Of a stretch of DNA of 64,000 nt, positions 33,801 to 45,075 are shown in pieces. The stretch lies in the NCBI GenBank assembly GCA_038503075.1, contig JBCAML010000001.1:620001-684000 (forward strand), read 5' to 3'. Each line of letters begins with the position of its first letter. The first letter of the stretch is position 1. The notes beneath the pieces are model-generated. The model ran no database searches and had not been told where the DNA came from. It was given only the letters and a program-made list of their open reading frames with translations. The translations under genes and the position numbers were made by a program. The stretch comes from Gyromitra esculenta (Eukaryota; Ascomycota; Pezizomycetes; Pezizales; Discinaceae).

Positions 33801-35083
33801 GTGCACCCTACTATGTAATATTAGCCCACGTACATGCAGCTGTAGATCGATATAGGGGATAGCAAATCAAATGCAACGCAAACAGTGAAAATACTAACAC
33901 GTCAGAGAGGGAATGTCTCGTATATCACGCAGAAAAAGTCACCCCATGTCATACACACTAGATACCATGACCACACTTGGTTATGACCACAATAGAGCCC
34001 AGTTGGCTAGCACATGCTCGAATCCGTGCTCTTGCACGAAGGCAGGGTAACTCAAGAGAAACTTGCTGCCCATCATCCAAGACATGGTTTGCCTAACTTG
34101 GGGGGGTCTCCTTTACGCAGCTGGCGATCATATCCACATACTTTAATTTTCGGGAAATCGTTCAGAACAAACAAAGCTACTTGGGCTGTAACTAAAACCC
34201 CGAAACGTGGTTTCAACCACGTGCTTCTCCTAGATCTTGACTTGATGCAACTCAACATCTAGAAATCTTTCTCAGAGCTAATCCAATATTTTATGTTACA
34301 TAGCTAATTATTATGATCTTTACTTTGGCCATTGTTGACTTTATTGTCGCTGAATTGTGGTAAGCGCGGATTCGTTGGCAGTGTTGGCAGTGTTGGCTGT
34401 CGGTGGCTTATCATGGTGTAGATGTTGGATCAAAGCAGTCGCCAGAAACATGGTATCTCAAATTTACAGTAACATGTACATGTACCTCAGAGCTACGGCA
34501 AGCGACGATGATCCTGTGTGAGAATATCTAGAAATGCACACTGAAGTGCCAAAACTGTAGCTGTAACCGGTACCACCAGAAGCTCTTTTGTCAGAGAAGT
34601 TGAACATGCAGAATAAGTCATGTATCTACATGTATCAGAACATCACAAAGTGTGTTGTGACAAGCCGATCATATCCCGGGGGGCTGGCGCACAGCGACCC
34701 GTCTCCGAAGCAAGACATCCACTTTGCAAAAAACCTCAGCTGAACTTCATCAGCTTTCCTGATATCAACGAAATTCCGGGGAAAGAGAAGTTCAGCACGG
34801 ACAAAAATACGAAATAGTTGCGATATTTCCGGAGAACTAGCCTGGCCAATGAGGTGCTGATAACTAACCTTCCTTCGTCCCGTACAGAGATATCCTATGC
34901 GGTTCAATACGAAGGGAAAGCCAATGGATATTTTCTCCAAATTCTCTTCCTGTATAAATACCATCCCAATTACCGCCTTTGTTGCTCTCACTCCCATCAT
35001 TCTCATCGACATCGATCTCCTCCGAATACCACACTTCCACACTTCCAATATTTCTCACCCCAAACCAAACCAACCCTTTCAAA

Positions 35084-35549
35084 ATGCATTTCAAATCCGT
35101 CATCCTCGCCATCGCTGCTTCCGCAGTTGCCATCCAAGCAGCAGATCCTCCTGTTACTGTGAGTATTTCGATCTTCATCCTGAAATTTCGAAGATACTGA
35201 TACTTTTGAAGTACGACACATGCCTCAACGAAGTCAGCGGCATCTTCCAGGAATTTGGATACAATCCATATGCCCTTAAGACCGTTAGCGATACTACTCG
35301 TGTAATGGGTTGCGGCGATTGCTTGTGAGTTTTATTCTGTTCCTGTTGTGCTATATAAGATGAATCCTGGAAACCGACTCTTAACGACACTCTAGTGTAT
35401 TCGCTGTTCGGCAGTGTGGCCCCATTTACGTTACCAGTACCAACACCGATGAAACCCTAGCAAAGAACTGCTACGCCAAAGTAATCGCGGATTGCAAGGC
35501 CGCTGGCAATTTTGTCCCAGGTCCCGCTCCCGCTCCCGCTGCGGCCTAG
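35084..35549 (+). CDS. Small secreted cysteine-rich protein (effector-like)
   Basis: Exons 35084-35158, 35212-35324 and 35396-35549 give 113 residues, all junctions in phase (GTGAGT...GAAG; GTGAGT...CTAG). A clear signal peptide opens the protein (MHFKSVILAIAASAVAIQAA), with a likely cut after Ala-Ala near residue 20. The mature part has six Cys (YDTC, MGCGDCF, RQCGP, NCYAK, DCKA), an even number consistent with three disulphides. It ends in a short Pro-Ala tail (PGPAPAPAAA). I do not recognise the family. It is not a class I hydrophobin by Cys pattern (no adjacent CC pairs). It lies alone in repeat-rich, gene-poor DNA, a typical setting for effector genes, but that role is inference. The first acceptor is the weakest point. 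Confidence 0.72.
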
Positions 35550-35840
35550 AGCGGGCGATGGTGGCATTTGTTAGTATTGAGCTACAGTAGGATTTATTTC
35601 GTGTGGTGGATACCGATATGACAAGAAAGTGGCTACAGTATTTAATTAAGAAAAAATTATAATTTTTATAATCCCCCAAGAAAAGAGAGGAACCAAAATT
35701 TCCGAACGTATGTAATTTCTCAAATAGCAATAGAAAAATCGTTATGGTACTAGGGTTTGTTTTCATTATCGATCTCTAAAATAATCCATAAGTACATGCA
35801 GATATCTCACTAGCTACTACCATATATAGGTCATGAATCC

Positions 35841-35973
35841 CATGTGAGGATTCACGAAATAGCGCTCGATGCCCTTCCATGCTCGTCTAATAGCAAGTGT
35901 AACCGTATTCACCTTACGCTCGAGTCTCACGAAATGATTCCTTTTTCTAGTTGCATGCAAACTAGAAACCACG
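35841..35973. repeat. Dispersed repeat R1, copy 2
   Basis: Partner of 31832-31975, same orientation. See that entry for the shared blocks. Confidence 0.6.
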
Positions 35974-36644
35974 TTGATCTCGAGTTCTCACAGCTGTAGC
36001 TCTGAAGGTCACTCATAGTACTTGTTATTGTGATTATTTATATCAATTTGATGCTAGTAAGAGAAATTGTATTTAAGGGTATGTAGAGGTACTAACAAGT
36101 TCTAATTCATCAATCGCTTTCCGAGCTATTTGGTAAACAAAAGCTACGCTCATGTTTACTCAACATAGATACATGTATTTTAGGGCGCTGATGAACCCTA
36201 GTGTGTAATATATGCTTTTATATATATGGCAGTACAATACCTCTTCTGTATATATAACAGTTTCTCTTTATTGATCCCTCCCTTCAAGTTATCGGCCGCT
36301 TTCCCTCTCATTTGTCTCGCCCATCCACATTCTATTATCTGAGCATGGCCCACACTTTGCTCCCCTACTCCTATATACATGTAGTTATATAAAACCAACC
36401 AATCGGAGGTGTGCATAACTTAGGCCACTTATATTGTGACGTAGGGGCTCTTTAGCTTTACTACCAGCTTACCCCAGCGGTCTAGTTTTCTGGAAGTCGC
36501 CTATTATAGTGATTTTCTTCCCAGCGTCCATCCACCAAAATCGAAGAGTTCAGAGAAAAAATGTACGCGAAGGCGCCTGGATCTTCCCAAGCTGGCCGCG
36601 AACCACCTTAGCCGTAAACCGAATAGAATTTCCCCCGATGGGAT

Positions 36645-36780
36645 ACCTGAAGTTATGATATTTTTGAGCGCAAGAGACTACCACAAGGAGATCATCTCCA
36701 ACATCATCAAATGATCCCGTATGAGGTTATCCAATCTCTACGAACTACCTGTAGTCTTTCATTCTCTTGCTATGTGGAAT
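36645..36780. repeat. Dispersed repeat R2, copy 3
   Basis: Partner of 33553-33800, same orientation. It matches the 3' half of that copy. Confidence 0.5.
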
Positions 36781-37254
36781 TCTAAACGGAGCGCTGTGTG
36801 TAGCATCTTTAAATTCTTCCTATTAGGACTAGTCTTAATAGAGCCACAAGAGGATTAAGCAAAATCGGGATGATTCAAGAAGGCACGGTTTGAATGGTAC
36901 TTCGTTAATAATAGTCTTGGCATACAAGATTGCTGACTACTTCTTGTGATATAAACCCTTTGACCGTGGGGATTTTTGGGGATAATATCATACCATGCAT
37001 TCGAATTACATGTAGTCTTGGATGTGTGGCGGTGTTTTCAACATCTAATCAATGTTGCTCGCAGTCGAAGTATTTGAGATCTAGGCGAGGGCATTTTCGT
37101 GGTAGTTGACGGAGGGGGACTGTGGTATTATGCGGGAATGTGTAGTAGTAGTTATAGAAAGCTATAGGAGCGATACATTAGACTTAGTTCACTTCACGAT
37201 TTTCTCTATGATTCCTAGGCAAAACCATGTCTTGCTAGGGGTTTGGAAACCTGT

Positions 37255-37400
37255 AGAGCAGTGGAGGGGATCGCGAGGCAGAGGGTATAACAAGGTTTGA
37301 CAGGCTTGGCTAACAAATTGATCTCCATTAGGTGGCGAAATATTGAGTTTGTGAGCCAAGCCTCGTTATACCCTCTGCCTCGCGATCCCCCCACTGCTCT
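37255..37400. mobile_element. MITE-like inverted-repeat element, family A, copy 2
   Basis: About 146 bp. The ends AGAGCAGTGG and CCACTGCTCT are perfect reverse complements, and the terminal inverted repeats extend about 40 bp inward (GCGAGGCAGAGGGTATAAC). A TA lies just inside each outer edge (GTA|GAGCAG and CTGCTC|TA), consistent with a TA target duplication as made by Tc1/mariner transposases. Almost identical to the reverse complement of 4938-5080, so the two copies are in opposite orientation. Too short to encode a transposase. Confidence 0.85.
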
Positions 37401-37995
37401 AAGTATTTTTGATTTGCCTGGGCACATTTTACTTGTTGAGGGCTTGTCTCAGATCAGTCCCAGTTAGGCTTAGCTTGTTTGTACAACCTACTTCACCAAG
37501 TCATTGGTCCAGAGTCTGGTTCGAGACAAAGCTTAAGTAAAAAGCATCCCTTAAGCTTACATAAAACAAAAAAAAATAAGCTTGTGAATATATATAATCT
37601 AGATATCATCTAGCTAAAATATTTATTTGTATTTTACTTATAGACAAACTACCGGTGATACTGGTTTCACTACTGGTTTTTAGACGAGGTACCCCCCAAT
37701 TCTGATTAGTTGATTAAATCTGGCCAATGAGCGCGCGGTGGGTTGGTGCTGCGCACGTATTTGTAGATTATGGTACCGCAATACACGCAAACTGTAGCTG
37801 GCATGATTTTTAATTGCTCTGGAATTGTCTTATCGGAACCACTGTCATTATAGAAAGATCCTACGATCCAACCTTCAAATTTCTTAATATCTAGTCGCCG
37901 GTTTTAGTCATCCAGTCAATTTGAAGTGTCAACTAACAAGTACAAATGTAAGTAGCTCCAGATCTTCCCTCAAACCCTAGCCACTAGCAGCTGCG
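37401..37995. other. Intergenic region 3' of the NLR-like pseudogene
   Basis: About 600 bp of AT-rich DNA between the MITE and the last stop of the pseudogene. Nothing else is recognised. Confidence 0.5.
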
Positions 37996-40995
37996 CTATT
38001 CTGCTATTGCACGTTCTATTACATTGGTTAAATTGGCTACAGTCGTCAAAATATTCGGATTCCCTTTCGGTAATTCCTCTTCCATCGCCTCTACTAACTT
38101 TTGAGGCATTTCCCTTGCGCTATCTCTTCTTCCCTGATTGGCGTAGATCACTACCAGGTCGACCATAGCGTTCCAAGAATCTCTATTCTCCCAGGTATAT
38201 AATTCCAGCCTTCCACCACTTGAAGCTGCACATCCTCCGCCGCCTCCCATCGCTTCTGCTCCGTATAGATCAATGTCAAATTGGCCATAGCCCTCAATCT
38301 GTCCGGGTGTGTTTCTCCTAGAACACCCGCCATCACCTCAACTACCCGCAAGCTCAACTCCTCTGCTTCCTTCAGCCGTCCCAGATCCCAGTGGGCTTTT
38401 ACGAGGTCGCTCTGTGCTTTCAAAGCTGTGGGATTCTCTCTTCCGAGCACCCTGGTGCTTGCCTCTGCTACCTGAAGGTGTAAATTTTCAGCATCTTTCC
38501 ATTGTCTTCGAGAAGCATAGCTAAATGCTAGGTTGGACATGGCCTTCCAAGTATTAGGGTGATCTATTCCGAATACTCTCCCCGCCGCTTCCATCACGCA
38601 TTCGTGAAGCTCCTCCGCCTCCGCGAGCCTCTCTTGCCTCGAAAGGGTTGTTGCAAGGTTACCTATGGCAGTTAGGGTATCCGGGTGATCCTTTCCAAGT
38701 TTCTTCTTCCTTGCCTCCACAACTTGCCTCTCTAACTCCTCCGCTCGCAACACATATCCTTGCTAGGAACAAACCGCCGCTAGGTTACCCATGCACCTTA
38801 AGGTATCTGGGTGTTCCGTCCCGAAACCCCTTTTAAACGATTCCAGCACTACTATCCCTGTATCTATCGCCTTTTGTCGAAGTCCTTGACCCAAGTAGAT
38901 CTCTACCAAACTATTCATCGCCATTAATGTGTCTGGATGGTCTTCTCCTAACACTCGCTTCCTCAAATCTATCACTTGCGTTTGCAATTCCTCCGCCTCG
39001 CCCCACCTTTCTTGCTTAGAATAGACAATCCCAAGGTTGAACATGTTCATCAATGTGTCCGGGCACTCTTTCCCCATCCCTTTCTCTCCCATCTCCATCA
39101 CCTTCAACCTGAGCTTTTTAGACTCTCCAAATAGACCCTGCTCTTTGTAGATCGTAGCAAGATTCTCCATAGCTACCATGGTGTCCGGATGCTCCTTTCC
39201 TGGTGAGATCTGTGCGCTCTCACATACCTGCAGCTGCAAAATTTCTGCCTCTTTAAACTGTTCTTGATTGAGGTAACTCATCGCAAGGCTGCCTGTGGCT
39301 AGCAATATGCGTGGATGGTCCATTCCGAAAATTCTCTCCATTCATGGCACTACAGATAGTCCTAGTTCTTCCGCTTTCATCCACTCTCCTTGTTCCAATA
39401 TGATATTGCCAAGTTAGACATGGCAAGCAACGTATCCACATCATCTTCCCCAAGGAGTGTCTTCCTAGTTTCTAATACTTGGAGATTTAGGGCCTCTGCG
39501 TCCCCCCACCGGCCCTGGTTCGGGTAAGTCAATGCTAGGTTGTTCATCGTACTCAGTGTGATAGGGTCGTTTTTTTCCGAGAACCCTTTCCCTCGTCTCC
39601 ATTACGTGCAGTTCGAACTTCTCTGCTTCGTCCGGGAGTCCCTGATTCCTATAGGTCTCCGCCAGGTTGGCTATGGCTATCAAAGTATCAGGATGCTCTT
39701 CCGGGAGAATTCTCTTTAACGCCTCCACAACCTGCACCTCCAACTCCTTGGCCTCATTTAAACGTCCCTGGGCTCTGTAAACCCTCACAATACGTAGAAT
39801 ACCACCCATCCACAAAGATTCGGCCTCGCTCCATGTGGTTGTATTTGAGTGATCGATTTCTGTTTTTAGATATTTTTGAGTATTTCTGAGTATCATCTCG
39901 ATGTGGGAAATAATTCGCTGTTCAAATAGGTAGAGATTCTTCGGTCTGTAGCCCGAATTCTTGACCGCCTGTCCAAGGAGCGCAACAGCTCCTTTAGCTC
40001 TCGATAAACATTCCTGCTAGTTAAGACGCTCTCGAGCCCATTAGTGAACCATGGGATGGACGTGGAAGCTTTCTTCCCCTTCTCTTTAGCGTCGCATGCG
40101 CTAGGCCAAAGAATAGGAAAAGATCAATCTTAGGGAGTTTCCCAAGGTGAGGTCTATTCAAGGGAGACTGTTAGTGACTTGTAGAATGGGGATATCAACG
40201 TCAAGCGCACCTTTACCACCCAATTTTTTCCCACGGCGCAACATGTCCTCCCAGATGTCTTCGTTGGAGAAGAATGAACATAATAGAAGTAGCTCAGCAG
40301 CATCTTCGTTTTCGCTTTTCATTGCCTCAAACGAGATTTCCCAAGTTGTAAATGCTGCTCGGTCCCCATAGCTCCAAACTGAGTCTGGGGGCCTCTCATT
40401 GGAAAATTTTCTGAAGTTCCTTTCGAAGATGTCGAGGTACTTTTCAAGAGATATAAGTCTCGTAGCAACATATGCACCAGCCTGATCGATTGAAAGAGGA
40501 AGATACCCAAGTCTTTTCGTAAGCTTGACCGCCATTATCTTATCTATCAGGAGATATTAGCAAGGCTTTGCACTGACTCATGGTCATTAAGCTTCACAGT
40601 GACGCTTCAGGTTTGACTTGCATTCTGGGGACTCCGGCACCTCATTTAGCTGTGCGATTTTAAATAACAAATGCACTGCCTCTTGTTCGGACATTACTTC
40701 CACCGGTACACCATCTCCAAGACGAACACAATCACGCCTCCTACTTGTCATTATCACCGTACTATGGGAAGGTGATAGGATAAAAGACACTATGTCGAAC
40801 GAGTCTAGATTATCAACGTTATCGAAAATGGGAAGCCACTCCTCATTCCCTTTCTAGCTAAACCATTGCTTAACCCCTTTGATTATGCGTGGGAAATCTT
40901 CTTTCTTGATCTATATATCGCTAGGTACTCTACGCCAGAACAGATACTGGCCTAGCACTGAAACGGCTTGGAATTTATCATCCATATACCTATTG
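37996..40995 (-). pseudogene. NLR-like NB-ARC/TPR gene, truncated and frameshifted
   Basis: Fungal NB-ARC/TPR proteins are STAND ATPases related to plant NLRs, several of which control non-self recognition. Read on the minus strand, the NB-ARC remnant keeps the Walker B region (EEWLPIFDNVDNL), the sensor strand HSTVIMTSRRRD and the ARC region GYLPLSIDQAGAYVATRLI. The N-terminal P-loop is missing. About 14 tandem TPRs of 42 residues follow, with the kinesin-light-chain-type signature (for example HPDTLMAMNSL and EAEELQTQVI). Lesions: TAG codons near 40908, 40855 and 38763; a TAA near 40590 before the ARC part; a frameshift at a 7-T run near 39573; and another near 38210. It starts only about 40 bp after the stop of the neighbouring F-box gene. 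Decayed copies like this usually mark a family with intact members elsewhere in the genome. Confidence 0.8.
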
Positions 40996-41036
40996 ACATG
41001 GCGAGAAAAAAATTAGACTAAACTATCTTATGAGAA

Positions 41037-42053
41037 CTATATAATATCTCCAAAAAACACCCTTAGCGTATTTCGCTCTTTTTCATCTAGGCCATCTAAT
41101 TCAAAAATTGCCCATTTGTGACAATCCATGTAATTTTCAGGTTCAGTAAGGTCGAGGTTTTTGATTCTTTCCTCTAATTGCAATTGCAAGAGTTGAGAAA
41201 TTCCATGCAATAAATCTCCTCGAAGTCCCCGAAATGTCCATATATCTTCACCATCCATATAACTTCGAGTTAACATTTTCCCAGAAAGATATAAATTATA
41301 CCAGCGTAAGAGCTCCTTTGGTCCACCTCGAAAAACAAAACCATGAAGTTGGCCTGGTTTCAAATAAGTATTTTAGTTTTTAAAACTAGAATAGGACTTA
41401 CTAAAACACGTCTCCCTAACCTGGCACTCTCCACAAATAAGCTTCATGAACCGGGGCATAAAGCACTCTTCAAAAAATGCTATGTCTAACCATTCCCGGA
41501 CGAGGAGTGGACGGTAGAACTCCTGGAACGTCGCTCTGTCTAGGCAGCTAGAAAAAAATAACCTACGCTGTGGAGCAAATTCACGATAGAGCTGGCTGAG
41601 AATCTCGTAGCAGTACATGGCCTTTTTTATCTTGGATTCAGTGTGACAGAAAGAGCCCGGGGGCACGCTACCAAGAGTTTCCGCCCAAATTTCTGCAGCC
41701 ATATTTTTGACGAAAATACGGCTAAGAGTTTCAACAGCCTGGCCGAGCTCAAGCAGTCTCCTCAGTGTGCTGGAATCGATTTGGTAGCTGGTCCATGAAA
41801 ACAAATTGAGCGATTTTATTTTCTCCACTCTTTCTTCTTCGGAATCTGCTCCCAAAGCCTGTTCAGTAGCCGCAAATACCGCTTGCTTGGCAGCATTCCC
41901 GAATTGGTTTTTGATAACTGATCGCAAGACTGAAGACTTGTAATTAAAGAATACATTGAAGAGTCTATTAGATAAGACGAGATTATAAAGATCGGGAAGT
42001 GATGGAACTGTTTCCATGACCATAAGTAAAAGCTCTGGAGGTAGCCTGTTCAT
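41037..42053 (-). CDS. F-box domain protein
   Basis: Exon 1 is 41402-42053 and exon 2 is 41353-41037, giving 322 residues. The 48-nt intron has a GTAAGT donor and an ACCAG acceptor. The F-box is at the very N-terminus: MNRLPPELLLMVMETVPSL, then LYNLVLSNRLFNVFF. The rest is alpha-helical, with a short Cys cluster (LICGECQVRETC) at the exon junction and no recognised substrate-binding repeats. F-box-only proteins of this layout form large lineage-specific families in fungi, so the substrate is unknown. The frame is fully intact, in contrast to the NLR-like relic immediately downstream on the same strand. It would act as an SCF adaptor if the F-box binds Skp1. Confidence 0.72.
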
Positions 42054-44898
42054 GTTCGCAGATGATCGAGGTAGTGCAGTGTAGGTGAGATATTTGCTCT
42101 CAAGAGAGACGAAACAATATTATATATATCGATATATCTATAGCTACCTAGTTCTGGGGTATAGAAATTAAATAAAGAAATACACGGAGCAAGACAACGA
42201 AACAGGTGAAACAGATCGCAGAGCCAACTATAACTTGGCTGGAGCGTTTGACCTACATGGCTAGCTTACTGTGAATGCATGATAAACCTTTGTTCTTTGT
42301 ATGCCAAAAACGTGCCGCTCTACCACTCAATAAATTACATATTAAAATTAAAATTAAGGGGTGGCCATTACTCTTGCTATCTTGACCGCAAGCCATAAAA
42401 TACATTCAAATCAATCATGGACCATCGAAGGTACAAGCGCCACAGTAGCACAGAGACGATGGTGAAGCTATGAGGTAAAAAAAAAAAAGAATACTGTACG
42501 AGTTCAGTACCTGGGATTCCCACATGGTCACCCACTGCAGTACTAACCAGGCGATACGATACTTGGATATGCCAGAGCGGACGGGATGGCTCATTCTCAT
42601 CGTTCTATGACCGAACACATCATTCCTGGCCAGCTTGTTGACTATAATGACATTTTGAAAGCACAACTAAATGAAGTCTAACGATCGGAGGTAAATCCTG
42701 CTCCAACCTCAAGTTATTCAATCCGTATCCACCAAATTTAGCTCTTTGAAAGCTAAGACAAGAGATAAACAGGTGGGTATGTGGGTATTTGATCTATATC
42801 ACATGTGGTGAGATCTCGAATAGGATTGTATTCTTCGTCAAGCTAGACCGGGACGATGAGGGCCCTATCTGTATCTTTTGAAACTTTCCGAAGCGATACA
42901 TGCACAAAGGTTCAACCGAAGGAGTCTTTGATAGATCGTGTGCATAGGTAGAAGCGATATTACTCTCCTTGATCTTCCAGGATCCGGCGAGGACAGGGAA
43001 TCACGGGAGGTAGAACGTAAGTGCGCCTCTGAGGAGTATACTAGTAATTTACCGTGACCTATTTCCTCTTAGAGCCTCTTAGAGATATTTAAGGGCTCTC
43101 CAGGACCACTGGAGATGCTTTAAGCCGTGATATACCGCGCGTACCACGCTCTTCACGTCACTTATTTAGGATAGTGAGCCTCTATTTCGCGAAGATGCTT
43201 ATTACCAGTCTATCTACATCTTCTATGTACATATATACCAATCAGCCATCGCCTCCAGAATGTAGGTAATCCCATAATACAGTCCATTTCCGAGATGCTG
43301 CCCTTCTCATGATCCCAACAGAAGATGGTCTAGCAGGCGTCACTCTGAGAGTCTTTCGCGGGTCAAGAAGATGTCTATATGGCAACCTATATGGGGGTCG
43401 TAAGACGTCATATGGCAGTCTCCTAGCAGAGGCTTTGGGAGGTCAAGAACGCACCGACATGCAGTCAGTGAGCAGTCCAGCATGTATAATAGAGAGCAGG
43501 ATGGTTTCCTTTACTAACGCTAATTAATGCCTCGAGCTCAAAATAAACGCAAAAACACGCATAAACACAGAGCCCGAGCTTGAGCGACTACTCTGGGAAT
43601 GGATGAGTAACTAAACTTGAGTGTTGAGACGGGAATAAGGATCCCACCTACTCTAATTATCATTTTTACAGACTCGATCACTAAAAGTGAATCATATGAG
43701 TAAAACGCCGTCTTAGCAAGTTCGACCTAACTAAAATCACCCTGGATGCTGCTGGCAAGGAAAATATATGGGCATAAGTATGCTGATTCGGAAGGTTATG
43801 ACAAGGGCAACTAGGATTCGCATTTTCCTGAGGACTTGGTTTTGTTGATGGCTGATACGTATCAAGCCACAGTCATGGTTGTAGTTGGAAAGGCAGAGGA
43901 CGATTTGGAAAGACAAAGGGCGACCGTGGATGGCAGAACAAAAAGCTGACTACTGTGCAGCAAAGCAAATCTCGACCATTACCTAGAGATGGGCCTCACT
44001 AGACTTGGTGCCATTGCCCCACAGGGTTTATATACCCTAGACGAAGAACCATATTCCGTGTACCTAGATAAACAGTGCGAATAAGATACTTGTTGGTATA
44101 GATACCTGCACATGGATGTTGCCATAAAGATACATATAGATGTCGAATAAATCAATAATATTTTCGCAATTCAGAGCGCTAGAAGCAGCGACCGAAAGCC
44201 TATATGGCGAGGCCGAGAGAGTGTGTGAGAGCTTAATCCGGTCTTGTGGATATGAAGAACGTCGTCCTGCACTTTGGGGAGGGAAGCACGTCGCCCCACC
44301 CCCTATGAGATGAAGAACTTCGCTTTGCTCTAGATCTCTGTGGAGGAAAGCACGTGGTCTTGCTTTTTCCAGAGGTGAGGGAGACAAAGCGTTACCACAA
44401 AAGCGGTAGTGGGATCAGCGAGGAGGCATGGTGAGACATTCTCCCAGCGAGGTAGTCGAGACACGAGCAATGCTCTAACCCCTGCCTGTGGAAAATTGGA
44501 TATGATTGAGAACTGGATTCTAGATAATAAAGAGCAAAATCAAAATAGTCGATCGCAGATGCGTGACATATAAGAGACGATGTGCACGGAAAACCCTTAA
44601 GCGGAAGGATCTCTCCTATCTTAACATAAGATGCATCAAATTCCCAAACAGTAACACGTTGCAGCGGAATCAAGCAGTCCAAATAGTTGTCTCGTTAATC
44701 CGCAAGTAATGGTATGCTGTCAAGGCTGCCGGCCATGCAAGATAGAAGAAATACATACTGCTACTGGTGATGTCTTGTGCGTGTTTCGGATGTTGTAAAT
44801 CGATGTGAAGTAGAAGCGGTGTAGGCAGAGCTGAATGTGTAAGTTGATAGGGCACCTCCTGTTCACGTGCGCATTCTTACCGGCCAGCAAATTGGTCA
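42054..44898. other. Gene-poor region upstream of the F-box gene
   Basis: No gene is supported. Contains an imperfect direct duplication (44252-44296 and 44310-44363) and otherwise unrecognised AT-rich DNA. Minus-strand open frames of 96-107 codons near 44064-44682 have no recognisable motif. Confidence 0.45.
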
Positions 44899-44900
44899 TA

Positions 44901-45073
44901 CAGTAGACTCTCGATATAAGCATACGCTCGGGACCAAAAAATGTATGCCTATATCGAGGTTATGCTTAGATCGAGGTAGACTTTATATGTGCGAGTGAAA
45001 ACGGGACTGCCGAGCTAGATGCCTATAGCACGAATATGCTTATATAGAGTATGCTTATATCGAGAGTCTACTG
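44901..45073. mobile_element. MITE-like element, family B, with pogo-type termini
   Basis: 173 bp bounded by TA on each side (44899-44900 and 45074-45075). The termini are inverted repeats: CAGTAGACTCTCGATATAAG at the left, and its reverse complement CTTATATCGAGAGTCTACTG at the right. CAG...CTG ends with a TA target duplication are typical of pogo/Fot1-type Tc1-mariner elements, which are common in filamentous fungi. The interior repeats ATGCTTATAT-like words and has no coding capacity. Confidence 0.85.
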
Positions 45074-45075
45074 TA

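Larger units (their letters stand above)
30907..35083. other. Four-kilobase gene desert with repeat relics
   Basis: No supported gene. Contents listed separately: repeat R1 copy 1 (31832-31975), a tRNA-like 19-nt match (31739-31757), a degenerate tandem repeat (32461-32610) and repeat R2 copy 2 (33553-33800). TACATGTA palindromes occur near 32723, 34476 and 34629. Stop codons are frequent in all frames. Confidence 0.5.
35550..37254. other. Gene-poor region with repeat copies
   Basis: AT-rich. Contains R1 copy 2 (35841-35973) and R2 copy 3 (36645-36780), and TACATGTA palindromes near 36172, 36374 and 37009. No gene is supported. Confidence 0.5.

Noticed and set aside
34635..35178. Minus-strand open frames of 100-137 codons opposite the secreted-protein gene
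   Set aside because: They run antisense to a spliced plus-strand gene with a signal peptide and good splice sites, and have no features of their own.
44064..44923. Minus-strand open frames near the family B MITE
   Set aside because: Short, overlapping, no motif, and partly built of a direct duplication.
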